Source of the DNA: Gracilibacillus suaedae
GTDB taxonomy: Bacteria > Bacillota > Bacilli > Bacillales > Amphibacillaceae
Assembly: GCF_017599345.1 (NCBI RefSeq)
Contig: NZ_JAGFVL010000062.1
Span: 62,001-126,000, forward strand
Reading direction: 5' to 3'
DNA length: 64,000 bases
Shown: in pieces, positions 7,628 through 17,594 of the stretch
Layout: each line of letters opens with the position of its first letter
How positions within the stretch are numbered: position 1 is the stretch's first letter
The notes under the pieces: generated by a model
Seen by the model: the letters and a program-made list of their open reading frames with translations, nothing else
The model's database searches: none
Told to the model about the DNA's origin: nothing
Made by a program: the position numbers and the translations under genes

Positions 7628-10162
7628 ATGTCCACTGTAAGAAAAATTTTATTACCTAATTGGCAGTTTAAAGAAGCAAGTGAAAGGACATGGAAAGAGG
7701 CAACAGTTCCCGGTTGTGTCCATACAGATTTATTAGCACACAACGTGATTCCAGATCCATTTGTAGGAAAGAATGAATTGGATATTCAATGGGTGGATAA
7801 AAAAGATTGGGAATATGTATCATACTTCACATTGACTGAATCAGATATGGCGGAGGAAAGGTTAGAACTTATATTGGAAGGGCTTGATACGTATGCAGAT
7901 ATCTATGTAAATAGCAAACAAGTATTATCAACAGACAACATGTTTCGTATTTGGAAGGTGGATATTAAATCATACGTTCAAGAAGGGGAGAATATGCTAC
8001 ATGTGTACTTTCATTCCCCCATTGCTCATGACTTAAATAAACCTAACGAGTTAGGGTACAATTTACCTGCCGATAATGATCACTCTGAAGATGGAGGAGT
8101 TGGTGAGAAGAAGCTAAGTGTCTTTGCTCGTAAAGCTCCTTATCATTATGGTTGGGATTGGGGACCACGATTTGTAACAAGTGGTATTTGGCGAAATGTT
8201 TATATTGAGGCGTGGTCTCATGTTTGCATGCAAGATGTGTTTATTGAGCAATCACATGTAACAAAAGAAATAGCTAAATTGAAAGCAAATGTTGAATTAG
8301 AAGCATCAGCCCCACTAGCAGTTACTATTTCTATCGCTGATAACAATGGGTTTAGTCATGAAGAGAGGATCCAAGTAAAGAAGGGGAAACAAACTATTGC
8401 CATACCATTTTCGATTAGTAAGCCTCAGTTATGGTGGAGTAACGGATTAGGAGAACCGTATTTGTATCACTTCTCTATTGATTTATTTCATAATGAGACA
8501 TTAAAAAGTAGTAAAAAAGTAAAGACGGGATTGCGTTCTATTCGATTCGTACGTGATCATGATCAAGGTGGCCAAAGTTTTCATTTTGAATTAAATGGAG
8601 TACCTGTTTTTATGAAAGGTGCAAATCATATTCCAAATGATAGTTTTTTAACAAGGGTTGAAAAGGAAGACTACGAACATGAAATTGCTTCTGCAAAAGC
8701 TTCACATATGAACATGTTACGTGTATGGGGCGGAGGAATATATGAGCCGAATGTTTTTTATGAACTTTGTGATGAATATGGGCTTCTTGTATGGCAAGAT
8801 TTTATGTTCGCATGTAGTATGTATCCAGGCGATAAGGCTTTTTTAGACAACGTAGAGCAAGAAGCAATTGATAATGTAAAACGATTGCGTAATTATGCAT
8901 GTGTCGCATTATGGTGTGGAAATAATGAAATGGATTCTGCTTGGGCGGAATATGTCGAGGATGCTGGATGGGGCTGGAAGCAAAGGTATAACTCAGCTCA
9001 ACGCAAAGCAATTTGGCAAGCATATGATCAACTATTCCATCAACTTTTGCCAGAAGTCATTCGTAAGTATGATACAAATACTGCATATTGGCCAAGTTCT
9101 CCGATGCAAGATCTTACTTTTAATCAGGATCAACATGCTACATTCGCTTCGTTGAAGAAAGGGGACATCCATTATTGGGATGTATGGCACGGTCAAAAAC
9201 CTTTAAAGGCATATAAAGCAAATGTAGGACGATTTATGAGCGAATATGGATTCCAATCTTTCCCGGAAGAAAGAACAGTTCGAAAATATGCAGAAGAAAA
9301 AGACTTCGCGCTTGAATCTGATGTTATGTTACATCACCAAAAAAACGGATCGGGAAATCGTCTAATTCAAACATATATGGATATGTATTATAAAGAACCG
9401 AAAGATTTCGCTTCCTTTTTACATTTGAGCCAAATCCTTCAAGCAAAAGCCATTCGTTCTGCAGTAGAAGCTCATCGAATACATATGCCTTATTGTATGG
9501 GAACGCTTTATTGGCAGATGAATGATTGTTGGCCTGTTGCTTCATGGTCAAGTATGGATTATTACGGTAGATGGAAATCACTGCAATATGAGATGAAGGA
9601 TCGCTTTAAACCAACAATTCTTATTGTAGACCAACAAGCGGAACAGGTTATGTGTACGGTTGTTTCAGATGTACAACAGGATCAATTAGCAAATCTTACT
9701 TTACAAATCGTATCATGTGAAGGACAGATTGTTTTAGAAGAGGCGGTAAGGATTGAAATTCCCAAAAATGCATCAACAAAAATACATTTAGTAGATTTAA
9801 AAGATAAAAAAGATTGGATTAATAATAGTGTGTTAGCTGCCAAGTTAGAAATAGATGAGTCGATTGTTGATGAAGTCACCCATTTATTTGTTGAACCGAA
9901 ACAAATGCAATTACAAGATCCTAACATACATGTGGAGGTGATAGAAGGTGGTATCGAATTATCATGTGATCACTTTGCGATGAATGTTTGGATGGAAACA
10001 AAGGAAGAAGGTTATTTCAGTTCTAATAATTTCCATTTAGTTCCTGGTGAAAGAAAGCAAATATACTTTACCGAATCACTTATTCAGGATCAGCGTTTTG
10101 AAAATAAGCAAATACCAAGGAATATAAACGTTCAATCCATGTACAACTTTATCACATTCTAA
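7628..10162 (+). CDS. GH2 beta-mannosidase
   Basis: 844 residues, the usual length for family 2 beta-mannosidases. These remove beta-mannose from manno-oligosaccharides and from the N-glycan core. The N-terminal jelly-roll domain (ATVPGCVHTDLLAHNVIPDPF) and the YHYGWDWGPR motif near residue 173 are typical. The acid/base is in LWCGNNEMDSAW near 427 and the nucleophile Glu in RFMSEYGFQSFP near 537; MGTLYWQMNDCWPVASWSS near 625 lines the active site. No signal peptide is seen, so it acts inside the cell. AGGAGGCAGG-like sequence precedes the ATG by a good distance. It is the last gene before a hairpin terminator and completes the set of mannosidases. Confidence 0.95.
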   Translation: MSTVRKILLPNWQFKEASERTWKEATVPGCVHTDLLAHNVIPDPFVGKNELDIQWVDKKDWEYVSYFTLTESDMAEERLELILEGLDTYADIYVNSKQVLSTDNMFRIWKVDIKSYVQEGENMLHVYFHSPIAHDLNKPNELGYNLPADNDHSEDGGVGEKKLSVFARKAPYHYGWDWGPRFVTSGIWRNVYIEAWSHVCMQDVFIEQSHVTKEIAKLKANVELEASAPLAVTISIADNNGFSHEERIQVKKGKQTIAIPFSISKPQLWWSNGLGEPYLYHFSIDLFHNETLKSSKKVKTGLRSIRFVRDHDQGGQSFHFELNGVPVFMKGANHIPNDSFLTRVEKEDYEHEIASAKASHMNMLRVWGGGIYEPNVFYELCDEYGLLVWQDFMFACSMYPGDKAFLDNVEQEAIDNVKRLRNYACVALWCGNNEMDSAWAEYVEDAGWGWKQRYNSAQRKAIWQAYDQLFHQLLPEVIRKYDTNTAYWPSSPMQDLTFNQDQHATFASLKKGDIHYWDVWHGQKPLKAYKANVGRFMSEYGFQSFPEERTVRKYAEEKDFALESDVMLHHQKNGSGNRLIQTYMDMYYKEPKDFASFLHLSQILQAKAIRSAVEAHRIHMPYCMGTLYWQMNDCWPVASWSSMDYYGRWKSLQYEMKDRFKPTILIVDQQAEQVMCTVVSDVQQDQLANLTLQIVSCEGQIVLEEAVRIEIPKNASTKIHLVDLKDKKDWINNSVLAAKLEIDESIVDEVTHLFVEPKQMQLQDPNIHVEVIEGGIELSCDHFAMNVWMETKEEGYFSSNNFHLVPGERKQIYFTESLIQDQRFENKQIPRNINVQSMYNFITF

Positions 10163-10173
10163 TTAATATCGTA

Positions 10174-10212
10174 ATAAAGGGTGCGTACTTCCAGTGCATC
10201 CTTTATTTCTCT
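10174..10212 (+). terminator. Rho-independent terminator of the mannoside operon
   Basis: Just after the beta-mannosidase stop, AAAGGGTGC pairs with GTGCATCCTTT across a short loop and TTTATTTCT follows. It separates the mannoside operon from the asparaginase gene. Confidence 0.7.
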
Positions 10213-10278
10213 TATCTCTATAGGTAGGGATGAATGCTAAATATTAGCTTTTAAACGTCCCCGAAAGGAAGTGATGTA

Positions 10279-11271
10279 ATGCCTTCTTCGATTATTGCAA
10301 GAGAATTTAGAAATAACACAATAGAGAATATTCATCAAGGTGCAGTTTGTATAATTGATCACAATAAACAAATTATCTATCAAAAAGGTGACATACAAAA
10401 ACCAACATTCTATCGGTCCGCAATGAAACCGTTTCAATCTATACCGATATTTAAACTTAAATTAGTCGAACAATATCATCTTACTGGAGAAGAGGCAGCC
10501 CTCTTTACAGCTTCACAGAGAGGGGAGCTTTATCATGAGAAAGCATTATTAAGCCTAGCTAATAAATTACAAATTGTAGAGAGTGAGCTTATTTGTAATG
10601 AGAGCTATCCATTGAATGAAGAGCCGAAAATAGCTTATATAAAATCAAATAAACAAAAACGTGCATTACTGCATAATTGTGCAGGAAAGCATATGGGGTT
10701 TTTAGCATATGTAAAAGAACAGCAATTAGGCGAACACTATTATGATTTAAGTCACCCATTACAACAAGAAATATTGTCAACTGTTGCAACACTTTCTGAG
10801 ACGCCGAAACATGACATAGTGACTGGGATTGATGGATGTGGTGTTCCTGTGTTTGCAGTACCTTTATATAATATGGCCATATCTTATTTAAAATTTGCCT
10901 ACCCTAGCATGATTAGAGATGAGGAAACAGAAGATGTGGTTAATCAAATTGTTCAAATAATGAATGACTTCCCACACATTATTGCATCACACCAATTTAT
11001 TTGTACTTCCTTATTAAGGGATAGAAACATTATAGCAAAAGGTGGAGCTCAAGGCGTCTATTGCTTAGCACTTAAGAAAGAGAAGGTTAGTATCGCACTT
11101 AAGGTTTATAGTGGTACAGAATTATTATGGCCATTAATTGTCGCGGAATTATTAAAAAAACTCAATTATACTAATACTAAGACTATTGACCGGTTATATG
11201 CATTGAGATCCTCTGTAATCTTAAATGATAACGGGAAAGAAGTAGGTCATATTGAATTGGATTTAAACTAG
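10279..11271 (+). CDS. asparaginase II family protein (PF06089 type)
   Basis: 330 residues matching the asparaginase-II family, which is unrelated to the classical AnsA/AnsB type. Recognisable blocks are YRSAMKPFQSIP near residue 44, LHNCAGKHMGFLAYV near 131 (residues of the putative active site) and GIDGCGVPVFAVPLYNMA near 185. Members are thought to hydrolyse L-asparagine or related amides. The gene has AAGGAAGTG before its ATG. It follows a terminator, so it probably has its own promoter, and it stands before an aminopeptidase gene with a 143-bp gap. Near enzymes for N-glycans, a role in using the Asn-linked peptide remnant is possible, but that is inference. Confidence 0.85.
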   Translation: MPSSIIAREFRNNTIENIHQGAVCIIDHNKQIIYQKGDIQKPTFYRSAMKPFQSIPIFKLKLVEQYHLTGEEAALFTASQRGELYHEKALLSLANKLQIVESELICNESYPLNEEPKIAYIKSNKQKRALLHNCAGKHMGFLAYVKEQQLGEHYYDLSHPLQQEILSTVATLSETPKHDIVTGIDGCGVPVFAVPLYNMAISYLKFAYPSMIRDEETEDVVNQIVQIMNDFPHIIASHQFICTSLLRDRNIIAKGGAQGVYCLALKKEKVSIALKVYSGTELLWPLIVAELLKKLNYTNTKTIDRLYALRSSVILNDNGKEVGHIELDLN

Positions 11272-11414
11272 TACGAAATAGACAAGTATAGACGAATTTT
11301 GTGATAATCAATCGATCCCTTTTATAATTGCTAGAATTGATGGACATGACATGTATATGATTGAATAGTCACAAACACGAGTAGTATAGATCATTATCAC
11401 AAGGGGGGAAAGAA

Positions 11415-12776
11415 ATGAATGCTTCTGTTCAATTCATTACTTCCGTGAGACATATAGAGGATATAGCTTTAGAAACATTCAAGAAGAATCCAATTCAATG
11501 TGTGTATCGACATGACGAATATTGCCTTTATGTTTATTTATCGTCATCTGTTAAAACAATAGAATCCATTAAATTCATTGCGGGTGAATTGAGGAAACAA
11601 GCTGAAATGCATGATGTTAAGGCATTAGACATTGCGTTTCATAGATTCCGTGAATTAAATCATTTCTCATTGCATCAATCGATTGCTGCTTTTTTCGAAG
11701 GATGGTATTTAGCAAGTTATCGATTCCAAAAATATAAATCAGCACAAAAGGATGTAACTATTTCACTGCATTATAACAAGGAATATAATGAACTAGCATT
11801 ACAAGCAAAGCTGGTTGCGGATGCAGTGTGTGTGGCACGGGATTTATGTAATGAACCTGCAAATCAATTAACACCAGCCAGCTATGTGAACGAAATAAGC
11901 AACTTATTCAAGAACACAGATGTGAATGTAACTATACTTGATTATGAACAGCTTATAGAGAAAGGATTCAGCGCTACATATGAGGTCGGTAAGGGGAGTC
12001 AACAGAAGCCAAAAGTTGTTTTATTAAATTATGAAAATGGAATAAATAAAAAAATGGCACTAATCGGTAAAGGTGTCACCTTTGATTCAGGTGGAATAAA
12101 TAGTAAGCAAGGACAAGACATTGTTGATATGAAAATGGATATGGGCGGTTCCGCTGCAGTGATTGGTGCAATGAAATTAATTGCTGACCTTAAATTAAAA
12201 GTAACGATACAAGCAATTATTCCATTGGTAGAGAATCGGCCTAGTAGTAACGCGTATCTACCTTCTTATGTAATTACTTATGCAAATGGAACTACAGTAG
12301 AAATAGGAAATACAGATGCAGAAGGTCGGTTGATTTTAGCAGATGGTATCATATATGCGCAAGAAATGGGGGCAGAATGGATTGCTGATATTGCAACATT
12401 AACTGGTTCCATTGGTCATGCATTAGGGTTAAAAAGAGCAGGTATTTATAGTAATCAATTAGCAACTATTGATTATTATAATGAAATAAGCGAGATTACG
12501 GGTGATTTTGTTTGGCCAATGCCGATTGTGGAGGAATATCAAAATTTACTAAACAGTGACATAGCAGACATTAAAAATATAGCATCATCGCCATATGGTG
12601 GTTCCATTACAGCGGCATTATTTCTTCAATCATTTCTTAAAAAAACAAGTAAATGGTATCACATCGACATGGCAAATGTTGTGAAATCATATAAAGAAGA
12701 CGGTTATTATGTAAGTGGAGCAAGCGGCTTTGGTGTTCGATTATTAACAGAACTAATCAAAAGAGAAAGGGACTAG
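11415..12776 (+). CDS. M17 leucyl aminopeptidase family protein
   Basis: 453 residues with the conserved C-terminal catalytic domain of M17 peptidases: GKGVTFDSGGINSKQG near residue 217 and KMDMGGSAAVIGAMK near 239, then NTDAEGRLILADGI near 298, which supplies metal ligands and the catalytic region. These two-metal enzymes release N-terminal amino acids from peptides in the cytoplasm. The N-terminal domain is variable, as usual. AGGGGGGAAAG precedes the ATG. The next gene (CutC family) starts 3 bp after the stop, so the two are cotranscribed. The preferred substrate is unknown. Confidence 0.92.
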   Translation: MNASVQFITSVRHIEDIALETFKKNPIQCVYRHDEYCLYVYLSSSVKTIESIKFIAGELRKQAEMHDVKALDIAFHRFRELNHFSLHQSIAAFFEGWYLASYRFQKYKSAQKDVTISLHYNKEYNELALQAKLVADAVCVARDLCNEPANQLTPASYVNEISNLFKNTDVNVTILDYEQLIEKGFSATYEVGKGSQQKPKVVLLNYENGINKKMALIGKGVTFDSGGINSKQGQDIVDMKMDMGGSAAVIGAMKLIADLKLKVTIQAIIPLVENRPSSNAYLPSYVITYANGTTVEIGNTDAEGRLILADGIIYAQEMGAEWIADIATLTGSIGHALGLKRAGIYSNQLATIDYYNEISEITGDFVWPMPIVEEYQNLLNSDIADIKNIASSPYGGSITAALFLQSFLKKTSKWYHIDMANVVKSYKEDGYYVSGASGFGVRLLTELIKRERD

Positions 12777-12779
12777 TAT

Positions 12780-13478
12780 ATGTTAGAAGCGATTGTACAA
12801 AATGTAGGTGATGCAATAAAAGCAGAAAAAGCAGGAGTTGATAGGTTAGAGCTTGTGTCGTCAATTGAAAAAGATGGATTGACACCATCAGCCGACATAA
12901 CAAAACAAATTTTAGAGCACGTAACGATTCCTGTACAGGTGATGATCCGTCCACATGATAAGGGGTTTTGTTATAGTCGCCGAGATATAAAGACTATTTT
13001 AGAGTCTATAGAAGAAATGATGTCTGTCGGTGCGAGCCGATTTGTATTAGGTGGATTAAAGCAAGACTTTACAATTGACGAAATATTAATAGAAAAAGTG
13101 ATTGCAACCTATCCATCGATTAACATTACATTTCACCGTGCAATTGATTATTCATCTGACTTGATGCAATCTTATGAAATACTGTCTATGTATAAAAATC
13201 ATATTAAGAGAATTTTGACATCAGGTGGAGCGCCTAATTGTGAGGAAGGAATAGATACATTGCGCAAATTAGTACGATTATCAGAAGAAATGAATGGTCC
13301 AATTATTATGCCGGGAGCAGGTATTACACCAACTAATTTTGAGCACATTCATAAAAGAGTACATGCAAGTGAGTATCATTTCGGCAAAGGTGTACGATTA
13401 AATCAATCATTTACTTGTGGGTTTGATGTGGGTCGCATACGGAAATTAAAAAAAGCACTCAAGAATCAGAAAGTTTAA
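12780..13478 (+). CDS. cutC: CutC family TIM-barrel protein
   Basis: 232 residues with all the blocks of the CutC family (PF03932): GVDRLELVSSIEKDGLTPS near residue 19, PVQVMIRPHDKGFCYS near 51, ITFHRAIDYSSD near 117, KRILTSGGAPNCEEGI near 140 and IIMPGAGIT near 175. The name refers to copper homeostasis in E. coli, but the biochemical role of CutC remains uncertain, so the copper function is only a family label. It is tightly coupled to the aminopeptidase gene (3-bp gap) and followed by a terminator 110 bp downstream. Confidence 0.9.
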   Translation: MLEAIVQNVGDAIKAEKAGVDRLELVSSIEKDGLTPSADITKQILEHVTIPVQVMIRPHDKGFCYSRRDIKTILESIEEMMSVGASRFVLGGLKQDFTIDEILIEKVIATYPSINITFHRAIDYSSDLMQSYEILSMYKNHIKRILTSGGAPNCEEGIDTLRKLVRLSEEMNGPIIMPGAGITPTNFEHIHKRVHASEYHFGKGVRLNQSFTCGFDVGRIRKLKKALKNQKV

Positions 13479-13589
13479 ACTATTGTATTAGGATGTTGTA
13501 TTATCAATAATGTTTATCTTGTACCGAAGGAAAAATTGGTAGTGCTGATTATGAAATACAAAGAAAACATTACAAGTTAATAAATGCAG

Positions 13590-13640
13590 AAAGGCCCCAA
13601 ACAGTTGGTATAGCTGATTAGGGGCTTTGTTTTTTTGTTG
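13590..13640 (+). terminator. Rho-independent terminator
   Basis: AAAGGCCCC at 13590-13598 pairs with GGGGCTTTG at 13621-13629, followed by a run of T. It ends the asparaginase-aminopeptidase-cutC unit. The rest of the 340-bp gap up to 13818 shows no gene. Confidence 0.8.
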
Positions 13641-13817
13641 TTAGGTATAATGCATTAATAATGGCTCTATTATATGGGTAAGTTTTTTATTGTTTGTATT
13701 TCATGACCTCCAAAAGAAAACTCATATAGGATAATGATTTTCTTTCAGCTTTGGCGACTTGAATATTAAAATCGGTTATCATAGTCTTAATAAAGATAAT
13801 AGAGAAAGGAAATTACG

Positions 13818-14636
13818 ATGAAAAATTTATTTTCAATTGGAGAAATGGCGAAACTTCATAACACCACTATGAAAACGCTAAGGTATTATGACCAGATTGG
13901 TTTACTAGAACCTATTCAAATTGATGTGAATAACGGCTATAGATACTATTCAACTGAACAATTTGAGCAATTAAATACTATTCAATATTTAAAGGGATTA
14001 GGTTTTTCTTTAAAGGATATAAAAAGCCATTTAGATCATAGAGATATAGATGATTTCGTGAATTTATTAGAAACACAAAAGCGTCTAACAGAGAAAAAAA
14101 TCAAAGAGTTAGAGCGGGTTAACCGCAAATTTGAGAATCGAATAAAGGATATAAAATTGGCTCAAGGAATAGGGGAGTTGGGAGTCGTACGAATAGTCGA
14201 AATGGAAGAGCGGAACGTAATAAGGTTAATTGAAAATATTGGTTCAGAACCAGAGGTGGAACTTTCTTTGAGACAATTAGAGAATCTAGCGAATATGAAT
14301 TCCTCTATATTTATTGGTGGTGTTGGATTTACGGTTAGGATCAAAAATTTTGAGGACAAAAAATTCGATGAATATAACTCTATTTTCATCATCATCGAAG
14401 AAGAAGATATAGATAGCCCTTTAGTTACATCTTTTCCAAAGGGAACATATGCCTCTATTTATTATAAGGGAGATCATACTGGATCTGCTCCATATTATAA
14501 GAAATTACTTCATTACATCGAAGAGAACGGTTATCAAATAGTAGGAGATGCTATAGAGAGGACCATCATTGACCACTATATCTCCAAATATAAAGAAGAT
14601 TACCTTACAGAAATACAAATTCCCATTAACTATTGA
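13818..14636 (+). CDS. MerR family regulator with GyrI-like effector domain (BmrR type)
   Basis: 272 residues. The N-terminal MerR winged helix-turn-helix is clear (FSIGEMAKLHNTTMKTLRYYDQIGLLEP, then NGYRYYS), followed by a dimerising coiled coil near residues 78-115 (EKKIKELERVNRKFENRIKDI). The rest (about 125-272) is a GyrI/BmrR-like ligand-binding domain ending in a pattern such as YKEDYLTEIQIPINY. Proteins of this type bind lipophilic cations and switch on a multidrug pump. The MFS pump gene follows after a terminator, which fits the usual regulator-target arrangement. The inducer is unknown. Confidence 0.9.
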   Translation: MKNLFSIGEMAKLHNTTMKTLRYYDQIGLLEPIQIDVNNGYRYYSTEQFEQLNTIQYLKGLGFSLKDIKSHLDHRDIDDFVNLLETQKRLTEKKIKELERVNRKFENRIKDIKLAQGIGELGVVRIVEMEERNVIRLIENIGSEPEVELSLRQLENLANMNSSIFIGGVGFTVRIKNFEDKKFDEYNSIFIIIEEEDIDSPLVTSFPKGTYASIYYKGDHTGSAPYYKKLLHYIEENGYQIVGDAIERTIIDHYISKYKEDYLTEIQIPINY

Positions 14637-14668
14637 CCTTCCCCTTACAGGAAGGTTTATTATTTTTG
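14635..14668 (+). terminator. Rho-independent terminator after the MerR gene
   Basis: ACCTTCC (14636-14642) and GGAAGGT (14650-14656) form a perfect 7-bp stem directly at the stop codon, followed by TTATTATTTTTG. The downstream MFS gene therefore likely has its own promoter. Confidence 0.75.
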
Positions 14669-14735
14669 TTGCTAATTGAAAAGAAGACTTCTTTTTTGAT
14701 TACAACAAAATAATAAAATAGAGGTGTGAGAAAGT

Positions 14736-15935
14736 ATGACTCATGTTAATAATAAGATGTGGTCACTGTCGTTTATTTTTGTAGTAATTTCCAATGCTTT
14801 AGTATTTATGATTTTTGAAATGTTATTACCTACGCTTCCTTTATTTGTAACAGCTATAGGAGGAGAAGCAAGCCAAGTTGGTTTAGTAACAGGTGTTTTT
14901 ATGTTATCTGCTATTTTTATTCGTCCATTTGCTGGGATCCTAGCAACGAAATTTGATAAAAAACTGCTTTTAATTTTAGGTACATTAATCATAGCTCTAT
15001 CTACAGGAGCCTATTATTTATCTACTAATATCACCATGTTATTACTTGTTCGACTCATTCACGGAGCTGGATTTGGGTTAGCAACTACTTACTTTACTAC
15101 CGTTGCAGCTGAAATCATTCCTAGTGATCGACGAGGTGAGGGGATTGGTTATTTCGGGGCTGGGGAAACAATAGCCATCTCTGTAGGTCCAATGATTGGA
15201 ATGATGACATTAGAATTATATGACTTCCAGCGATTATTCCTTGGAGGAATGGCCATTATGTTACTAGCTGTTATCATGGCAGTTTTTATAAAGAGAGGAC
15301 CTAATAGCAAAGAGTTAGATAAAAGAGAAAATATAAAATTTAAATTATGGGAAAAGCAAGTGCTGTTTCCAGCAATGCTCGTATTTTTAATTGGTATTGC
15401 AGCGGGAGGAATTATGTCTTTCTTTTCTTTGTATGCGATAGAGAAAGATTTTAATAAAGTAGGTTTGTTTTTCTTATTAATCGCAGCAGCTAGTCTAGTA
15501 ATTCGACTAATATCAGGAAGGCTATTTGATATATATGGACCGTCGGTAATTCTTATACCTGGATCTATTCTATCTATTATAGGTTTGATTCTACTTTACG
15601 TAGCAGTTAGTGATAGCACCTTCTTCATAGCAGCTATCTTTTATGGGTTTGGATTTGGTTCTATCTTCCCAGCTATTCAAACATGGTGTATGAACTTGGT
15701 AGACGAACACGAGCATGAAAGTGCAATGGCTTCCTTCTTTAACTTCTTTGATTTAGGCATCGGGGGAGGTTCCTTTATATTAGGATTAATGGCTACCGTT
15801 AGCTCTTATCAAGCAGTATATGGTGTAGCAACCATTGTTTATGGTATATTTCTCCTGATCTATGTTCTTTCTATTGTTATAAAAGGGCAATCAGAGAAAA
15901 ATAGTGGGGAAAGTGACCAAGTAAGCAGCTTTTAA
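14736..15935 (+). CDS. MFS transporter, drug-efflux type
   Basis: 399 residues with about twelve hydrophobic segments, the size of DHA1-type major facilitator pumps. The conserved loop 2-3 motif is recognisable (IRPFAGILATKFDKK near residue 68), a second copy occurs in the C-terminal half (ISGRLFDIYG near 262), and the antiporter-like segment GAGFGLATTYFTTVAAEIIP is in helix 4-5. These pumps use the proton gradient to export small molecules. The neighbouring MerR/GyrI-type regulator suggests a drug or dye substrate. GAGGTGTGAG precedes the ATG. A strong hairpin lies about 110 bp after the stop. The substrate is not known. Confidence 0.88.
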   Translation: MTHVNNKMWSLSFIFVVISNALVFMIFEMLLPTLPLFVTAIGGEASQVGLVTGVFMLSAIFIRPFAGILATKFDKKLLLILGTLIIALSTGAYYLSTNITMLLLVRLIHGAGFGLATTYFTTVAAEIIPSDRRGEGIGYFGAGETIAISVGPMIGMMTLELYDFQRLFLGGMAIMLLAVIMAVFIKRGPNSKELDKRENIKFKLWEKQVLFPAMLVFLIGIAAGGIMSFFSLYAIEKDFNKVGLFFLLIAAASLVIRLISGRLFDIYGPSVILIPGSILSIIGLILLYVAVSDSTFFIAAIFYGFGFGSIFPAIQTWCMNLVDEHEHESAMASFFNFFDLGIGGGSFILGLMATVSSYQAVYGVATIVYGIFLLIYVLSIVIKGQSEKNSGESDQVSSF

Positions 15936-16043
15936 CAGCTGGCTACTAAAAAAGTCCCATCAGTTAAAAAACTAGCTGCTCAAGTAAAGTAAAACTTGTT
16001 GGTCACATAACATTTGGTTCATTATGCCCGTTAATAAAATTTT

Positions 16044-16087
16044 GAAAAAGACGACTTTCATTCGAGAATGAGAGTCGTCTTTTTTCC
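16044..16087. terminator. bidirectional Rho-independent terminator
   Basis: AAAAAGACGACTTTCATTC and GAATGAGAGTCGTCTTTTTT form a long stem with one wobble, carrying T-runs on both strands. It lies between the MFS gene (+) and the TolB-like gene (-) and can serve both. Confidence 0.85.
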
Positions 16088-16188
16088 GTGATCGATCTTG
16101 GAGAAGAATGAAACGAAGTTGGAGAAACAAATAAACTCATTTTTTTAATATAACCCAGAAGGTGTTGTTACCAGAAAAAACCATATGT

Positions 16189-17502
16189 TCACCTTACAAG
16201 TCGTTTAAAAATAAACACGAACAAAACAACAACAACAGAACAGCCAAATATTCCTGCGGCTAACATTCCTAACGCGATTCCGTACCATGCATTCATCGTC
16301 ATAGCCACCAAAATACTACCAACAAATGTTAAGACAGCAATAGAAAAGCTAACGATAGAAGGTAAATAGACTTTTCTAGGATAATAATAGTGGCAAAACA
16401 CACTTATTAATCCTACTAGTAATATATATAAAATAGCTAATGTGAAGCTATTGACTGATTGATCTATCAGTCGCATTAATGGCTTTTCACTTGTTGACGC
16501 AGGTAAGTCTAACTCGATTTTTTTAATGTTGTGAGATGTTAAATCGATCGTCATTAGTTGATAATCAGCAGGGTCTTGTGCCCAGTTGGTATACTCAAAG
16601 AATGCGATTTTATCTTTGCTATGGAAAAATACAGGGGATGCGATAGATTTCTCTAAGTTGGTTAGTTTCTCAACATCGTTTGTCACTAAGTCTAATAAGT
16701 ATAGTTCATATTCAAACAATGAATCACCTTTAGCTTCATTCGCCACATTTGTAAACGCCAAACGTTCTCCATCTGGAGACAGTTGTGGTGAGTGGAATGA
16801 TTGTTCTTCAACTACTTCTTTAGGAATAATAGGAGCTTGCTTCGTTATACTTTCTTTTTCGAGTGAGTAAGAGTAAATTCGGTCACCTTTGCCGTCGAAC
16901 TCGCTATAATAAATGGTTTGCCCATCAGGTGAAAGAGACAAATCATCCATCGAAAAATGATCAGCATCTGTTAATTTGTTAACAGTACCCTCATCAATCT
17001 GAGTGGAATACAAATCAAATCCTTCTCTAGATTGCTCTCCTTTATTAAATTCTTCCGCCTCGATCCCAACAAAAAAGATTGTTTCTCCATCATTTGAAAA
17101 GATCGCGTCTTTCACGTGCATATCATGATCCGTTAATTGCCTTGCATCATTGCCGTCTTGCTTGATAACTCGAAGTGTCTGAATGCCATTGTTATTTTCA
17201 CTCATAAACACAATTTTAGATCCATCAGGAGAATAGGCGGGATTGCGATCTCTTGTGTTATGGTCGTCAGTTATTTGTCTAACATCGGTACCGTTTGGAC
17301 TTGCTGTATAAATAGATTCTTCCCCATCCATATAGTAGGAGAGTGCCAGTAGTGAATCATCTGGAGCTATACTAATTGTTGAGCCAAGTCCTGTGAAATA
17401 TTTATAGTTATCATTATCTCTAAAAATGGTATAAAGTAATGTTAGCGCAAAACAAAGAAACACTAGGCCAATAATAATTAGAAAGAGCTTTTTCCGCTTC
17501 AA
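16189..17502 (-). CDS. TolB-like beta-propeller membrane protein
   Basis: 437 residues. An N-terminal transmembrane helix (residues 5-24) is followed by an extracellular region with repeated PD40/TolB-type blades: YSPDGSKIVFMSENN, FSNDGETIFFVG, LSPDGQTIYYSEFDG and LSPDGERLAFTN. About three further membrane helices make up the last 100 residues. Blades of this type bind partners or peptides; no catalytic residue is visible. The combination of an outside propeller and a multi-helix C-terminal anchor suggests a sensor or scaffold at the cell surface. The gene precedes no close partner on its strand; the lipoprotein gene upstream (17595-18224) points the same way. Function unknown. Confidence 0.75.
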   Translation of the reverse strand: MKRKKLFLIIIGLVFLCFALTLLYTIFRDNDNYKYFTGLGSTISIAPDDSLLALSYYMDGEESIYTASPNGTDVRQITDDHNTRDRNPAYSPDGSKIVFMSENNNGIQTLRVIKQDGNDARQLTDHDMHVKDAIFSNDGETIFFVGIEAEEFNKGEQSREGFDLYSTQIDEGTVNKLTDADHFSMDDLSLSPDGQTIYYSEFDGKGDRIYSYSLEKESITKQAPIIPKEVVEEQSFHSPQLSPDGERLAFTNVANEAKGDSLFEYELYLLDLVTNDVEKLTNLEKSIASPVFFHSKDKIAFFEYTNWAQDPADYQLMTIDLTSHNIKKIELDLPASTSEKPLMRLIDQSVNSFTLAILYILLVGLISVFCHYYYPRKVYLPSIVSFSIAVLTFVGSILVAMTMNAWYGIALGMLAAGIFGCSVVVVLFVFIFKRLVR

Positions 17503-17594
17503 AAATGTTATGCTCCTTTCCAGTTTATATGTAAAAATCCATGTTCAATGGCTTTTATCACGGTGCTAATGGTATGTAAAACCCGTATTTCAAG

